NCBI RefSeq assembly: GCF_040438925.1
Contig: NZ_CP159258.1
Coordinates: 4,968,501-5,032,500, forward strand
Direction: 5' to 3'
DNA length: 64,000 nt
From: Pseudomonas sp. MYb327
GTDB taxonomy: Bacteria > Pseudomonadota > Gammaproteobacteria > Pseudomonadales > Pseudomonadaceae
Each line of letters begins with the position of its first letter. Within the stretch, counting starts at the first letter, position 1. Under the pieces are notes generated by a model, which saw only the letters and a list, made by a program, of their open reading frames with translations, was not told the DNA's origin and made no database searches. Below are positions 29,394 to 38,862 of this stretch, one piece after another. The position numbers and the translations under genes are program-made.

Positions 29394-29915
29394 ATGAAAA
29401 AAAGCCTCGTTGACCATTTGAGTCAGTACGCCGCCTACCACCGTGATCCGCGCAACATCGCCACGCACTTCATTGGTATCCCGTTAATTGTGGTGGCAGT
29501 GGCGGTGCTGCTGTCGCGTCCGCAATGGGCCGGGGGCTGGCTTTCACCGGCGATGCTGGTCGCGCTGGCGTCGGCGTGGTTCTACCTGCGTCTGGAGCTT
29601 CGCCTGGGGGTGCTGATGACGGTGCTACTGGGGCTGTGTATCTGGGCGGGTCAGGTATTGGCGCAACAAAGCACGCTGGTCTGGTTGAGCAGTGGTGTGG
29701 CGATGTTTGTGATCGGTTGGGCGATTCAGTTTGTCGGCCATCACTATGAAGGACGCAAACCGGCGTTCGTCGATGATGTGACGGGGTTGATTGTCGGGCC
29801 GTTGTTTGTGGTGGTTGAGCTGGCGTTCATGCTGGGAATGCGGCATGAGCTGAAAGAGCAGATCGAGGCGCGGGCCGGGGGCGTGCGGGTCAATCACAAA
29901 AACGCTGCGGTTTGA
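29394..29915 (+). CDS. Mpo1-like (DUF962/YGL010w) membrane protein
   Basis: 173 residues with four to five hydrophobic helices. The family signature is present: LSQYAAYHRDPRNIATHFIG near the start and FVGHHYEGRKPAFVDDVTGL near residue 110, holding the conserved His residues. The yeast member Mpo1 is an Fe(II)-dependent dioxygenase in alpha-oxidation of 2-hydroxy fatty acids; bacterial members are less studied. Strong AGGAGG before ATG 29394. Confidence 0.82.
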   Translation: MKKSLVDHLSQYAAYHRDPRNIATHFIGIPLIVVAVAVLLSRPQWAGGWLSPAMLVALASAWFYLRLELRLGVLMTVLLGLCIWAGQVLAQQSTLVWLSSGVAMFVIGWAIQFVGHHYEGRKPAFVDDVTGLIVGPLFVVVELAFMLGMRHELKEQIEARAGGVRVNHKNAAV

Positions 29916-29921
29916 CGGAAT

Positions 29922-30018
29922 CTGTAGGCGCCGGCTAGCTGCGGGCGGCGATCCGACGATAGCGGTGCACATGACACACCGCGTTATCGTTGATCGCTGG
30001 CAAGCCAGCTCCTACAGG
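29922..30018. repeat. REP pair with one decayed copy
   Basis: Right copy 29992-30018 is standard; left copy (TGTAGGCGCCGGCTAGCTGC, from 29922) has lost pairing. Sits between convergent mpo1-like and cysA genes. Confidence 0.75.
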
Positions 30019-30027
30019 GCTTCATCG

Positions 30028-31017
30028 TCAGATGTTGGCGACTTTCTGCCAGACTTTCGGCTTGAAGAACAGCGTCTCGCCCTTCGCCAACCCGATCAGG
30101 CTGTCGTGATCCTTCACCACTTCGGCCTCGATCAGATCACTCTGCCCTTCCACCTTCAGCGTCACCCGCGTCGTTGCGCCCAGTGGACGGATATCCCGCA
30201 CCTCCGCCGCATGGTGGTCATCCAGTTCATGCCGCGACAGCGACACTTCGTGCGGACGGAACAACACGTGGTTGTCTTCGCCCAGATGCAGACGGTTCGA
30301 ATCACCCAGGAAGTGATAAACGAAATCGCTGGCCGGGTTTTCATAAACGTCACCCGGTGAGCCGATCTGCTCGATCACGCCCTTGTTCATCACCACGATA
30401 CGATCGGCGACTTCCATGGCTTCTTCCTGGTCGTGGGTCACGAATACCGACGTCAGGTTGATGTCTTCATGCAAGCGCGCCAACCACCGGCGCAGCTCTT
30501 TACGGACCTTGGCGTCGAGGGCGCCAAACGGTTCGTCGAGCAGCAGCACTTTCGGCTCAACCGCCAGGGCTCGGGCCAAAGCGATCCGCTGACGCTGGCC
30601 ACCGGAAAGTTGTTCCGGGTAGCGATCCGACAGCCAGTCCAGTTGCACCATGTTCAGCAGTTCATGGACCTTGGTCGCGATCTGGTTTTCGCTCGGGCGC
30701 TGGTTTTTCGGTTTCATCCGCAGGCCGAATGCGACGTTGTCGAAAACGGTCATGTGGCGGAACAAGGCGTAGTGCTGGAACACGAAACCGACGTTGCGAT
30801 CACGCACGTCGTGACCGGAGACGTCTTCGCCGTGGAACACGATGTTGCCCTGATCCGGGGTTTCCAGGCCGGCAATGATCCGCAGCAGCGTGGTCTTGCC
30901 GCAGCCCGACGGGCCAAGCAGCGCCACGAGTTCGCCGCTCTGGATGTCCAGGCTGATGTTGTCCAGCGCCTTGAACGCATTGAAATTCTTGCTGACGTTA
31001 CGCACTTCGATCGACAT
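30028..31017 (-). CDS. cysA: Sulfate/thiosulfate ABC transporter ATPase CysA
   Basis: 329 residues. Walker [58 protein letters not shown]. The C-terminal regulatory domain (residues 240-329) has the TOBE-like fold of sulfate ATPases. Last gene of oscA-sbp-cysT-cysW-cysA; AGGAGG before ATG and only 4 bp after cysW. Confidence 0.95.
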   Translation of the reverse strand: MSIEVRNVSKNFNAFKALDNISLDIQSGELVALLGPSGCGKTTLLRIIAGLETPDQGNIVFHGEDVSGHDVRDRNVGFVFQHYALFRHMTVFDNVAFGLRMKPKNQRPSENQIATKVHELLNMVQLDWLSDRYPEQLSGGQRQRIALARALAVEPKVLLLDEPFGALDAKVRKELRRWLARLHEDINLTSVFVTHDQEEAMEVADRIVVMNKGVIEQIGSPGDVYENPASDFVYHFLGDSNRLHLGEDNHVLFRPHEVSLSRHELDDHHAAEVRDIRPLGATTRVTLKVEGQSDLIEAEVVKDHDSLIGLAKGETLFFKPKVWQKVANI

Positions 31018-31021
31018 GAAA

Positions 31022-31894
31022 TCATTCCTCCGCGGCGCTGGCGCGCAGGCGGTTAATACGGTTTTCGCTCCACTGCTTGAGCAGCAGGATGAAGAGCGCC
31101 AGGATCAGCAACAGGCTCGCCACGGCGAACGCGGCCACGTGGTTGTATTCGTTGTAGAGGATCTCGACGTGCAGCGGCAAGGTGTTGGTCACCCCTCGAA
31201 TGTGCCCGGAAACCACCGACACCGCACCGAATTCACCCATGGCCCGCGCGGTACACAGCACCACGCCGTAGATCAGGCCCCATTTGATGTTCGGCACCGT
31301 GACGTGCCAGAACATCTGCCAGCCATTGGCCCCGAGCAAACGCGCGGCCTCTTCTTCCTGGGTGCCCTGCTCCTGCATCAGCGGGATCAGTTCACGCGCC
31401 ACGAACGGTACGGTGACGAAAATCGTCGCCAGCACAATGCCCGGCAAGGCGAAGACGATCTGGATGTCGTGATCCTGCAGCCACGGCCCGAACAGGCCTT
31501 GGGCGCCGAACATCAGCACGTAGACCAGACCGGCGATCACCGGAGATACCGAAAACGGCAGATCGATCAGCGTGACCAGCATGCTCTTGCCGCGGAACGA
31601 GTATTTGCTCACACACCATGCGGCGCTGACGCCGAACACCAGGTTCAACGGCACCGAGATCAGTACGGCAATCACCGTGAGTTTCAGTGCGGACAAGGCA
31701 TCCGGTTCGAAGATCGCGGCGAAGAACGCACCGAGGCCGAGCTTCAGGCCCTGGGAAACCACGATGAACAGCGGCAGCAACAGGAATAGCGCAAAAATCA
31801 GCCAGCCGAGGCCGATCAGGATGCGCCGCGACGTCGCGCTGCCACGGCGGGCGGCATTGGCCGAGGAGGCAGCTGCAATAGACGATTGGGACAT
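31022..31894 (-). CDS. cysW: Sulfate ABC transporter permease CysW
   Basis: 290 residues with six hydrophobic helices and EAA loop [20 protein letters not shown]. The first 20 residues are Ser/Ala-rich and polar ([20 protein letters not shown]), a cytoplasmic tail. AAGGAGG before the start. Forms the channel with CysT. Confidence 0.94.
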   Translation of the reverse strand: MSQSSIAAASSANAARRGSATSRRILIGLGWLIFALFLLLPLFIVVSQGLKLGLGAFFAAIFEPDALSALKLTVIAVLISVPLNLVFGVSAAWCVSKYSFRGKSMLVTLIDLPFSVSPVIAGLVYVLMFGAQGLFGPWLQDHDIQIVFALPGIVLATIFVTVPFVARELIPLMQEQGTQEEEAARLLGANGWQMFWHVTVPNIKWGLIYGVVLCTARAMGEFGAVSVVSGHIRGVTNTLPLHVEILYNEYNHVAAFAVASLLLILALFILLLKQWSENRINRLRASAAEE

Positions 31895-31906
31895 GTTCGC
31901 GCCTCC

Positions 31907-32725
31907 TTATGGGGTTTCGATGCGCCGCTGCAGCAAGTTGATCAGCAGCAACAGGATGAAAGAAACCACCAGCATCAGTACACCAATGGAGGTAGCGCCG
32001 GTGTAATCGTACTGGTCTAGCTTGACCATGATCAGCAGCGGCAGGATCTCGGTTTTCATCGGCATGTTGCCGGCGATGAAAATCACCGAACCGTACTCGC
32101 CGACCCCACGGGCAAAGGCCAGGGCGAAGCCGGTCAGCCACGCGGGCAGCAATGCCGGCACCAGGATATGGCGGAAAACCTGCAGCGGCTTGGCACCCAG
32201 GCACGCTGCTGCTTCTTCGACTTCGCGCGGAATATCAGCCAATACTGGCTGTACGGTACGTACTACGAATGGAAGTGTCACAAAAGTCAGGGCAAGGGTG
32301 ATGCCGAGCGGGGTGTAGGCGATCTTGAAACCCAAATCCGCTGCAAACTGACCGACTAAACCGGTAGGGGTGTACAACGCGGTCAGCGCGATACCGGCCA
32401 CAGCAGTAGGCAATGCGAAGGGCAAGTCGATCATCGCATCGATGATTTTGCGTCCGGGAAAGGTGTAGCGAACCAGCACCCAGGCCAGCAGCGTGCCGAT
32501 AATGCCGTTGATGATGGCGGCGTAGAGCGCGGTGCCGAAGCTCAGCTTCAACGCTGCCAGCACCCGTGGCGCCGAGATGATTGCCCAGAACTGATCCCAG
32601 GTGAGTTGAGCGGCATGCACGAACATCGCCGCCAGTGGTATGAGCACAATAAGGCTGAGGTACACCAAGGTGTAGCCCAGCGTCAGCCCGAAGCCGGGTA
32701 TGACGGGGGAGATACGACGCGACAT
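31907..32725 (-). CDS. cysT: Sulfate ABC transporter permease CysT
   Basis: 272 residues, six hydrophobic helices, EAA loop EVEEAAACLGAKPLQVFRHI. Begins MSRRISPVIPGFGLTLGYTL as in other CysT/CysU. Separated from sbp by a hairpin at 32752-32775. AAGGA precedes ATG 32725. Confidence 0.94.
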   Translation of the reverse strand: MSRRISPVIPGFGLTLGYTLVYLSLIVLIPLAAMFVHAAQLTWDQFWAIISAPRVLAALKLSFGTALYAAIINGIIGTLLAWVLVRYTFPGRKIIDAMIDLPFALPTAVAGIALTALYTPTGLVGQFAADLGFKIAYTPLGITLALTFVTLPFVVRTVQPVLADIPREVEEAAACLGAKPLQVFRHILVPALLPAWLTGFALAFARGVGEYGSVIFIAGNMPMKTEILPLLIMVKLDQYDYTGATSIGVLMLVVSFILLLLINLLQRRIETP

Positions 32726-32751
32726 AAAAGTCCTTGGTTGAGAATGCGCAA

Positions 32752-32775
32752 AGCCCCGAAGATAAATCCGGGGCT
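32752..32775 (-). terminator. Intercistronic hairpin between sbp and cysT
   Basis: AGCCCCG pairs with CGGGGCT; on the minus strand three T follow. It probably acts as a partial terminator so that the binding protein is made in excess of the membrane parts. Confidence 0.7.
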
Positions 32776-32794
32776 CCTTGATAGCTATTTAAGA

Positions 32795-33808
32795 TTACTG
32801 CGCCTGGTATATCTGATCGAACACGCCACCGTCGTTGAAGAATTTCGGCTGCGCGGTTTTCCAGCCGCCGAAGTCTTTGTCGATGGTCACCAGGTCCAGT
32901 TTCGGGAACTGCTGGGCGTATTTGGCGGCCACGTCCTTGTCACGTGGACGATAGAAGTTTTTCGCCGCGATTTCCTGTCCGGCCGGGCTGTACAGGTGCT
33001 TGAGATAAGCTTCGGCGATCTGCTCGTTGCCCTTTTTCTCGGCGTTCTTGTCGACCACGGCCACTGGCGGCTCGGCGAGGATCGACAGCGAAGGCACGAC
33101 GATCTCGAACTTGTCGGCGCCGCCATCTTCTTTCAGGGCCAGGAAGGCTTCGTTTTCCCAGGCCAGCAACACGTCACCCTGACCGTTGTTGACGAAGGTG
33201 ATTGTCGAACCGCGGGCACCGGTGTCCAGCACAGGCACGTGCTTGAACAGGGTTTGCACGTATTCCTTGGCCTTGGCTTCGTCACCGCCGTTGGCTTTCA
33301 GTCCGTAGGCCCAGGCGGCGAGGAAGTTCCAGCGTGCGCCGCCAGAGGTTTTCGGGTTCGGCGTGATCACCGATACGTCGTTCTTGACCAGGTCGCCCCA
33401 GTCCTTGATGCCTTTAGGGTTGCCCTTGCGCACCAGGAATACGATGGTGGAGGTGTAAGGGGTGCTCGCTTCCGGCAAGCGTTTCTGCCAGTCGGCTGGC
33501 AGGGTTTTGCCGAGCTTGGCGATTTCGTCGATGTCGCCGGCCAAAGCCAGGGTCACCACGTCGGCACGCAGGCCGTCGATGACCGCTCGGCCCTGCTTGC
33601 CCGAACCACCGTGGGATTGCTGGATCTTCACGCTGTCGCCGGCATGATCCTTCTGCCAGTACTTCACGAACTCGGCGTTGTAATCCTGATACAGCTCGCG
33701 GGTCGGGTCGTACGACACGTTGAGCAGTTCGTAATCCTTGGCAACCGCGGAACCAGCAAAAAGGGCACTGGCCAGCGCGGCCAAAGCGAAATGGCGAATC
33801 GACGACAT
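32795..33808 (-). CDS. sbp: Periplasmic sulfate-binding protein
   Basis: 337 residues. Signal peptide ends [15 protein letters not shown]. Family hallmarks are [38 protein letters not shown] and LLAWENEAF. Binds sulfate for CysTWA. CAGGAG before ATG 33808. Confidence 0.94.
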   Translation of the reverse strand: MSSIRHFALAALASALFAGSAVAKDYELLNVSYDPTRELYQDYNAEFVKYWQKDHAGDSVKIQQSHGGSGKQGRAVIDGLRADVVTLALAGDIDEIAKLGKTLPADWQKRLPEASTPYTSTIVFLVRKGNPKGIKDWGDLVKNDVSVITPNPKTSGGARWNFLAAWAYGLKANGGDEAKAKEYVQTLFKHVPVLDTGARGSTITFVNNGQGDVLLAWENEAFLALKEDGGADKFEIVVPSLSILAEPPVAVVDKNAEKKGNEQIAEAYLKHLYSPAGQEIAAKNFYRPRDKDVAAKYAQQFPKLDLVTIDKDFGGWKTAQPKFFNDGGVFDQIYQAQ

Positions 33809-33889
33809 GGTGAAAGCTCCTGGAATTCTATTTGTATTGGCTAGTTCTTATGGACTTCTGGAATCGCGGTGTTGGTTTGATTCTTCGCT

Positions 33890-34072
33890 TCAGCTCGGTT
33901 TGTTGCCCGTGTTCTGCAAGCGGAATTTTTCCTTGCGTTCGATCTGGACCACCTGGGCGTTGTGCACGGTGATTTCCACTGCGCCAAACCGCAGGTCGCG
34001 CAGGGCGCTCTGGATTTCACGCAGGATGGTTGCTTCGTCCTGGCCGTCAACGCTACGTAGAGATGCGCTCAT
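33890..34072 (-). CDS. oscA: OscA, small YezD-type (DUF2292) sulfur-starvation protein
   Basis: 60 residues, MSASLRSVDGQDEATILREI then LRFGAVEITVHNAQVVQIER. The core matches the YezD/DUF2292 family. In Pseudomonas this small gene lies directly upstream of sbp, and in P. corrugata it was reported necessary for use of organosulfur compounds. AAGGAG before ATG 34072. First gene after the AT-rich sulfur promoter at 34140-34200. Confidence 0.88.
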   Translation of the reverse strand: MSASLRSVDGQDEATILREIQSALRDLRFGAVEITVHNAQVVQIERKEKFRLQNTGNKPS

Positions 34073-34154
34073 GGTGCTGCTCCTTCGACTGAGAGGTTGC
34101 CTGGCAGTGGCGGCACTGCTTGCGGCGTGGAACCAATAGTAGAGAGGCGCAGAT

Positions 34155-34179
34155 ATTCTTAAAAAGACTATTTAAGAAT
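34155..34179. promoter_or_regulatory. Perfect 9-bp inverted repeat upstream of oscA-sbp-cysTWA
   Basis: ATTCTTAAA and TTTAAGAAT separated by AAGACTA, 83 nt upstream of the oscA start, in an AT-rich island. Composition and place suit a CysB site in front of the sulfate operon. The rest of the 320-bp gap 34073-34392 holds only the REP pair 34281-34369. Confidence 0.6.
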
Positions 34180-34280
34180 GTTTATATAACCAGAAGACAT
34201 TATTTGGCGGGACAAGGGTTTGCGGGGATTGCGCGACTGCCGAATCGTTAGAGCGCAAGGTCTTGCAGCGCACACACCAT

Positions 34281-34369
34281 CCTGTAGGAGCCAGCTTGCT
34301 GGCGATCAGGTCATTAAGCCGTGCATCAAACTCAAGGCAGCCATCGCTGGCACGCCAGCGCCTACAAGG
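34281..34369. repeat. REP pair (convergent)
   Basis: Copies at 34281-34307 (TGTAGGAGCCAGCTTGCTGG) and 34342-34369 (GCTGGCACGCCAGCGCCTAC), between pipA-like 3' end and the oscA promoter. Confidence 0.85.
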
Positions 34370-34392
34370 GATATTCAGCGAATTTCTGAAGT

Positions 34393-36306
34393 CTAGGACC
34401 AATGCAGTTGTAACGCTGGCACCGGCCGCCCGAACCAGTATCCCTGGCCCAGATCACAATCGTGCTCCCGCAAAAATGCTGCCTGCTCGACCTGCTCGAT
34501 ACCCTCCGCATGCACTTGCATCCCCATGCTCTTGGCCAGCGCAATGATCACGCGCACAATCGCCGCGTCATCGTCATCCCACGGCAACCCGGCGACAAAG
34601 CCCTGATCGATCTTGAGCTTCTGCACCGGTAAACGCTTGAGCCGCAGCAGGGACGAATACCCCGTGCCGAAATCATCGATGGCCAGCCGCACACCCAATT
34701 CGCGCAACCGGTGCATTTGCTCAAGCGCGACTTCCGGATCCTCCATCACCGCACTTTCGGTGACTTCCAGTTCCAGACATGCCGGCTCCAGACCAGTCTC
34801 ACGCAGCACCTGCGCCACTTGCTGATACAACTCACGACGGGCGAACAGGCGCGACGACACATTCACCGCGACAAACGACAACACCACGCCATCCTGTTGC
34901 CATTGGCACATCTGCTGACACGCCTGTTGCATCACCCAGGCGTCGATTTCGGCGATCAACCCGGTGCGTTCGGCCACGGGTATGAATTCTGCCGGCGACA
35001 CCAGGCCGCGCTGCGGATGCTCCCAACGCACCAGTGCCTCGACACCGATCACGCGACTGCTTTGAAGGTCATGGACGGGCTGGTAATAAACCCGAAGCTG
35101 CTGCAAATCCAGGGCTCGACGCAATTCAAATGCGATTTCCACTCGCTGTTGGGCATGGGCGGTCAACTCCTCGGTATAAAGCGCAAAACCGTTGCGACCA
35201 GCGCTCTTGGCTTTGAACATCGCCGAGTCGGCATTGCGCAACAATTGCTCGGCGCTGAGCGCATCGCTGGGGAACAGGCTGATGCCGATGCTGGTGTTGA
35301 TAAACAACTGATGCTCATCGATCGAGAATGCCTCCTTCAAACCGTCGATGATTCGTTGAGCCAGCGCCGCCGCTTGGCCCGGTTGCGGGCAGCTTTCGGC
35401 GAGCACCGCGAATTCATCGCCCCCCAGCCGTGCCAGCGTGATACCCGGTCCGAACATGGCGTTCAGGCGTTGCGCTACCGCCTTCAGCAATTGGTCACCC
35501 ATAGGGTGCCCGAGGCTGTCATTGATCATCTTGAAGTGATCCAGATCAATCAGCAGCAGTGCACAACCGCGCTTGTGAATCTGCGCCGACGCCAAGGCCT
35601 GTTCGGCGCGATCGGTGAACAGCAGGCGGTTGGGCAAATCGGTGAGTGGATCGTGGTGCGCCAGGTGCATCAGTTCGTGTTCGGAATTCTTGATCGCGCT
35701 GATGTCGGAAAACACCGCCACGTAATGGCTACGCCGCCTCCTGTCGTCGTGAATGATGCGGATGGTCTGCCATTGCGGGTAGATTTCGCCGCTTTTGCGG
35801 CGGTTCCAGATTTCTCCGCTCCACTCACCGGTGCTATCGAGGGTCGCGAACATCGCCTGGTAAAACGCCGGCGGGTGATGACCGGACTTGAACAGGTTGG
35901 GCCGCTGACCCAGCACCTCTTCGCTTTGATAGCCGGTGATCTCCATGAAGGCGCGGTTGACATGGACGATCAATCCTTCGTGATCGGTGACCAACACCCC
36001 TTCGCGAGTGCAATCGAACACGGCAGCCGCCTGACGCAGACGCTCACGGTCCTCACTGCGCTCGCGCAGCCTGGCACCGATTCCGAGGCACCGAAACAAC
36101 CTCGCACGGGCAATGAAGATCAACACGGCGCTCAACACCACCCAGGCATAACCGTTGATCAGTTGCCAGCGCATTAGCTCGGCCGAGTCATCGAAGAACT
36201 TGTTCAATAAATAGCCACTGAACTGCAGCCAAATCACAGACAGCAACAGGTAAAGCAGCGCTGCACGCAAGGCATCGCTATAGCTGGCAGACATAAGGCT
36301 GTCCAT
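34393..36306 (-). CDS. PAS-GGDEF-EAL protein, PipA-like
   Basis: 637 residues. Two N-terminal membrane helices (about 12-34 and 45-70), PAS domain with PAC (residues 90-210: FDCTREGVLVTDHEGLIVHV), GGDEF domain with intact LGGDEF near residue 320, EAL domain from about 390 with VEALVRWEHP, LEVTESAVMED, IDDFGTGYSSL and KLKIDQGF, all needed for c-di-GMP hydrolysis. The neighbouring position to desA is that of P. aeruginosa PA0285 (PipA). The GGDEF site may make or sense; direction cannot be read from sequence. Confidence 0.88.
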   Translation of the reverse strand: MDSLMSASYSDALRAALLYLLLSVIWLQFSGYLLNKFFDDSAELMRWQLINGYAWVVLSAVLIFIARARLFRCLGIGARLRERSEDRERLRQAAAVFDCTREGVLVTDHEGLIVHVNRAFMEITGYQSEEVLGQRPNLFKSGHHPPAFYQAMFATLDSTGEWSGEIWNRRKSGEIYPQWQTIRIIHDDRRRRSHYVAVFSDISAIKNSEHELMHLAHHDPLTDLPNRLLFTDRAEQALASAQIHKRGCALLLIDLDHFKMINDSLGHPMGDQLLKAVAQRLNAMFGPGITLARLGGDEFAVLAESCPQPGQAAALAQRIIDGLKEAFSIDEHQLFINTSIGISLFPSDALSAEQLLRNADSAMFKAKSAGRNGFALYTEELTAHAQQRVEIAFELRRALDLQQLRVYYQPVHDLQSSRVIGVEALVRWEHPQRGLVSPAEFIPVAERTGLIAEIDAWVMQQACQQMCQWQQDGVVLSFVAVNVSSRLFARRELYQQVAQVLRETGLEPACLELEVTESAVMEDPEVALEQMHRLRELGVRLAIDDFGTGYSSLLRLKRLPVQKLKIDQGFVAGLPWDDDDAAIVRVIIALAKSMGMQVHAEGIEQVEQAAFLREHDCDLGQGYWFGRPVPALQLHWS

Positions 36307-36441
36307 GTCCCTACATAAAAGACGGGATTATAGGTTAATGACACATCCAGCGACTCTTATCTGAAAGGGCGACTGGTTTTATCTGTGAGCTTAGTGATAA
36401 TGCAACGGCTGTTTTTTTCTTTATCGAGGGCCCTATAGCCT

Positions 36442-37623
36442 ATGTGGTACGAAGGTTTTCTCGGCTTGTCGCCCTGGTCACTGGTGGCAGTCACCCTGCT
36501 GATGACCCACGTGACAATCGTCGGCGTCACGGTCTATCTGCACCGCTACTCGGCCCATCGCTCGCTTGAGCTGAATGCCGGCCTGAAGCATTTCTTCCGT
36601 TTCTGGCTGTGGCTGACCACGGCGCAGAACACCCGCGAGTGGACCGCTATCCACCGCAAGCACCACGCCAAATGCGAAACCGTCGACGACCCGCACAGCC
36701 CGGTCATCAAGGGCTTGTCTACCGTTCTACGCAAAGGTGCCGAGCTGTACCGCGCCGAAGCGGAAAACCCCGAGACCCTGCGCATCTACGGCAAGAACTG
36801 CCCGGAAGACTGGATCGAACGCAATCTCTACACCCGCTTCCCTTTGCTGGGCGTGGCAATCATGGCCGTCATCGACCTGCTGTTGTTCGGCACCATCGGC
36901 ATCACCATCTGGGCCATCCAGATGATGTGGATCCCGGTCTGGGCCGCCGGCGTGGTCAATGGCCTGGGCCATGCCATCGGCTACCGCAACTTCGAATGCC
37001 GCGATGCGGCGACCAATCTGGTGCCTTGGGGCATCCTGATCGGCGGCGAAGAACTGCATAACAACCATCACACCTACCCTAACTCGGCAAAACTGTCGGT
37101 GAAGAAGTGGGAGTTCGACCTGGGCTGGGCCTGGATTCAAGTGTTCAGCTTCCTGCGCCTGGCCAAGGTCCAGCGGGTCGCGCCGATTGCCCATCGCGTA
37201 GAAGGAAAGGGCAACCTGGACATGGACACCGCCATGGCGATCCTCAACAACCGCTTCCAGATCATGGCCCAGTACCGCAAATTGGTGATCGGGCCGCTGG
37301 TCAAGCAAGAGCTGGACAAGGTCGATCATTCGGTCCGCCACCAGTTCCGCCGCGCCAAGCGTTTGCTCTCGCGGGAAACCAGCCTGCTGGACGACAAACA
37401 CCACGTGCGCATCCAGAACATGCTCGAGCACAGCCAGGCGCTGAAGGTAATTTACGAAAAACGCCTGGCCTTGCAGCAGATCTGGGTCAAGACCAGCTCG
37501 AATGGTCACGACATGCTGGCAGCCATCAAGGATTGGGTACACGAAGCCGAAGCGAGCGGGATTCAATCCTTGCGTGACTTCGCCGACCAGCTCAAAACCT
37601 ACTCACTGCGTCCGACTGCCTGA
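36442..37623 (+). CDS. desA: Delta-9 fatty acid desaturase DesA
   Basis: 393 residues, aerobic acyl-lipid desaturase making unsaturated fatty acids in membrane phospholipid. Three His boxes are in order: HRYSAHRS (about 33-40), HRKHHAKC (about 71-78) and HNNHHTYP (about 207-214). Two pairs of membrane helices. Divergent from the GGDEF-EAL gene across 135 bp. GAGGG stands about 13 nt before ATG 36442. In P. aeruginosa desA is PA0286. Confidence 0.92.
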   Translation: MWYEGFLGLSPWSLVAVTLLMTHVTIVGVTVYLHRYSAHRSLELNAGLKHFFRFWLWLTTAQNTREWTAIHRKHHAKCETVDDPHSPVIKGLSTVLRKGAELYRAEAENPETLRIYGKNCPEDWIERNLYTRFPLLGVAIMAVIDLLLFGTIGITIWAIQMMWIPVWAAGVVNGLGHAIGYRNFECRDAATNLVPWGILIGGEELHNNHHTYPNSAKLSVKKWEFDLGWAWIQVFSFLRLAKVQRVAPIAHRVEGKGNLDMDTAMAILNNRFQIMAQYRKLVIGPLVKQELDKVDHSVRHQFRRAKRLLSRETSLLDDKHHVRIQNMLEHSQALKVIYEKRLALQQIWVKTSSNGHDMLAAIKDWVHEAEASGIQSLRDFADQLKTYSLRPTA

Positions 37624-37642
37624 CCCGATCGAAGGGCTGCCG

Positions 37643-37672
37643 TGTGGCGAGGGAGCAATCTCCCTCGCCACA
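37643..37672. repeat. Inverted repeat of the GTGGCGAG type
   Basis: TGTGGCGAGGGAG and CTCCCTCGCCACA around a 4-5 nt loop, 20 bp after desA; may end its transcript. Confidence 0.75.
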
Positions 37673-37788
37673 GATAACGGGAACTTCGCTGCAAATCCTT
37701 CCTCTCAAAGACACTTCGCCCTCCAGGCGGGCTTCGTTGTAGCCGCTTCCGAATCCAGAGCGGCGCACGCCCTTTGAGATTTGTGCAA

Positions 37789-38778
37789 ATGGTCAATCAA
37801 AACCATCAAGACTCATCCCTTCCGTCATGGCCTGAAGCGGCGCAAACCTTGCTGGCGCTGATGCACGCCCAAGGGGAAGTCGCGCGCCTGAGTGAACGCG
37901 AACAGCTGTTCAGCACCCTGTTGGTCAGCGTCAATGCGGTGCTTTGGGCATTCAACTTGGAAACCCGCGAGGTGCTTTACGTCAGCCCGGCCTATGAACG
38001 GATTTTTGGCCGTCCCGCCGATCTGTTGCTGGCCGACTACAACCAGTGGCGCGACGCCATTTACCCCGACGACCTGGAATATGCCGAGCGCAGTCTGGCG
38101 GACGTACTGGAAAAAGGCGCCGTGGAAGATCGCGAGTATCGAATCATCGCCGCAGACGGTCAGGTGCGCTGGCTCAGCGACAAATGCTTCATCAACCGCC
38201 AGGTTGAGCCGGAGCAGCCAGTGATCATTGTCGGCATCGCCGAAGACATCACCGACAAGAAACAGATGGAAAGCGAGCTGCAGCGCTTGGCCACGACCGA
38301 CGCCCTGACCCAGAGCAGCAACCGCCGGCACTTCTTCGAAGGCGCCCACCGCGAGTTCGAACTGGCGCGAAAACAAGGCACGCCACTGTCGTTCCTGATG
38401 ATCGACATCGATGACTTCAAACTGATCAACGACACCTACGGCCATCAGGTAGGCGACAGTGTGTTGCAACGTATCGCCGACGGCGGACGCGCGGCGCTAC
38501 GCCGAGGCGATCTGTTCGGACGCATCGGCGGCGAGGAATTCGCAGCGGTGTTCCCGGGCTGTACGCCGGACCTGGCCCTACAAGTGGCTGAGCGCGTGCA
38601 ACGGGAGATCCAGCGCTTGAGATTCAGCCATGACGGCCAAGCGTTTGGCATCACTGTCAGTCAGGGGCTGACCAGCCTCACCGACGAGGATGAAAACGTC
38701 GAGAGCCTGTTCGCCCGTGCGGACGCGGCGATGTATCAGGCAAAACGCGAAGGCAAGAACCGGATCGTTACGGCCTGA
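37789..38778 (+). CDS. PAS-GGDEF diguanylate cyclase
   Basis: About 329 residues. PAS domain with PAC motif (residues 35-160: TREVLYVSPAYERIFG, DITDKKQMESELQRLATTDA) then GGDEF domain with FLMIDIDDFKLINDTYGHQV and intact GGEEF in GRIGGEEFAAVF. Should make c-di-GMP. Start is uncertain: ATG 37789 lacks a good ribosome binding site and a TTG at 37774 is also possible. No membrane segments, so cytoplasmic. Confidence 0.85.
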   Translation: MVNQNHQDSSLPSWPEAAQTLLALMHAQGEVARLSEREQLFSTLLVSVNAVLWAFNLETREVLYVSPAYERIFGRPADLLLADYNQWRDAIYPDDLEYAERSLADVLEKGAVEDREYRIIAADGQVRWLSDKCFINRQVEPEQPVIIVGIAEDITDKKQMESELQRLATTDALTQSSNRRHFFEGAHREFELARKQGTPLSFLMIDIDDFKLINDTYGHQVGDSVLQRIADGGRAALRRGDLFGRIGGEEFAAVFPGCTPDLALQVAERVQREIQRLRFSHDGQAFGITVSQGLTSLTDEDENVESLFARADAAMYQAKREGKNRIVTA

Positions 38779-38827
38779 CCGCCCAACACAAGCGATCCCG
38801 GACTACTCGGTCAGCCAGATATAACGC

Positions 38828-38853
38828 CATCGCCGGCAAGCCAGCGCCTACAG
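38828..38853. repeat. Single REP copy
   Basis: ATCGCCGGCAAGCCAGCGCC and following TACAGG, with no partner close by. Between convergent diguanylate cyclase and HDOD genes. Confidence 0.8.
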
Positions 38854-38862
38854 GTTTCAGGC

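Noticed and set aside
34711..36177. 488-codon open frame on the plus strand
   Set aside because: Lies fully opposite the GGDEF-EAL gene, whose motifs are intact.
36442..37623. DesA and the 25799 desaturase as duplicates
   Set aside because: His boxes, length and termini differ; they belong to different branches of the superfamily.
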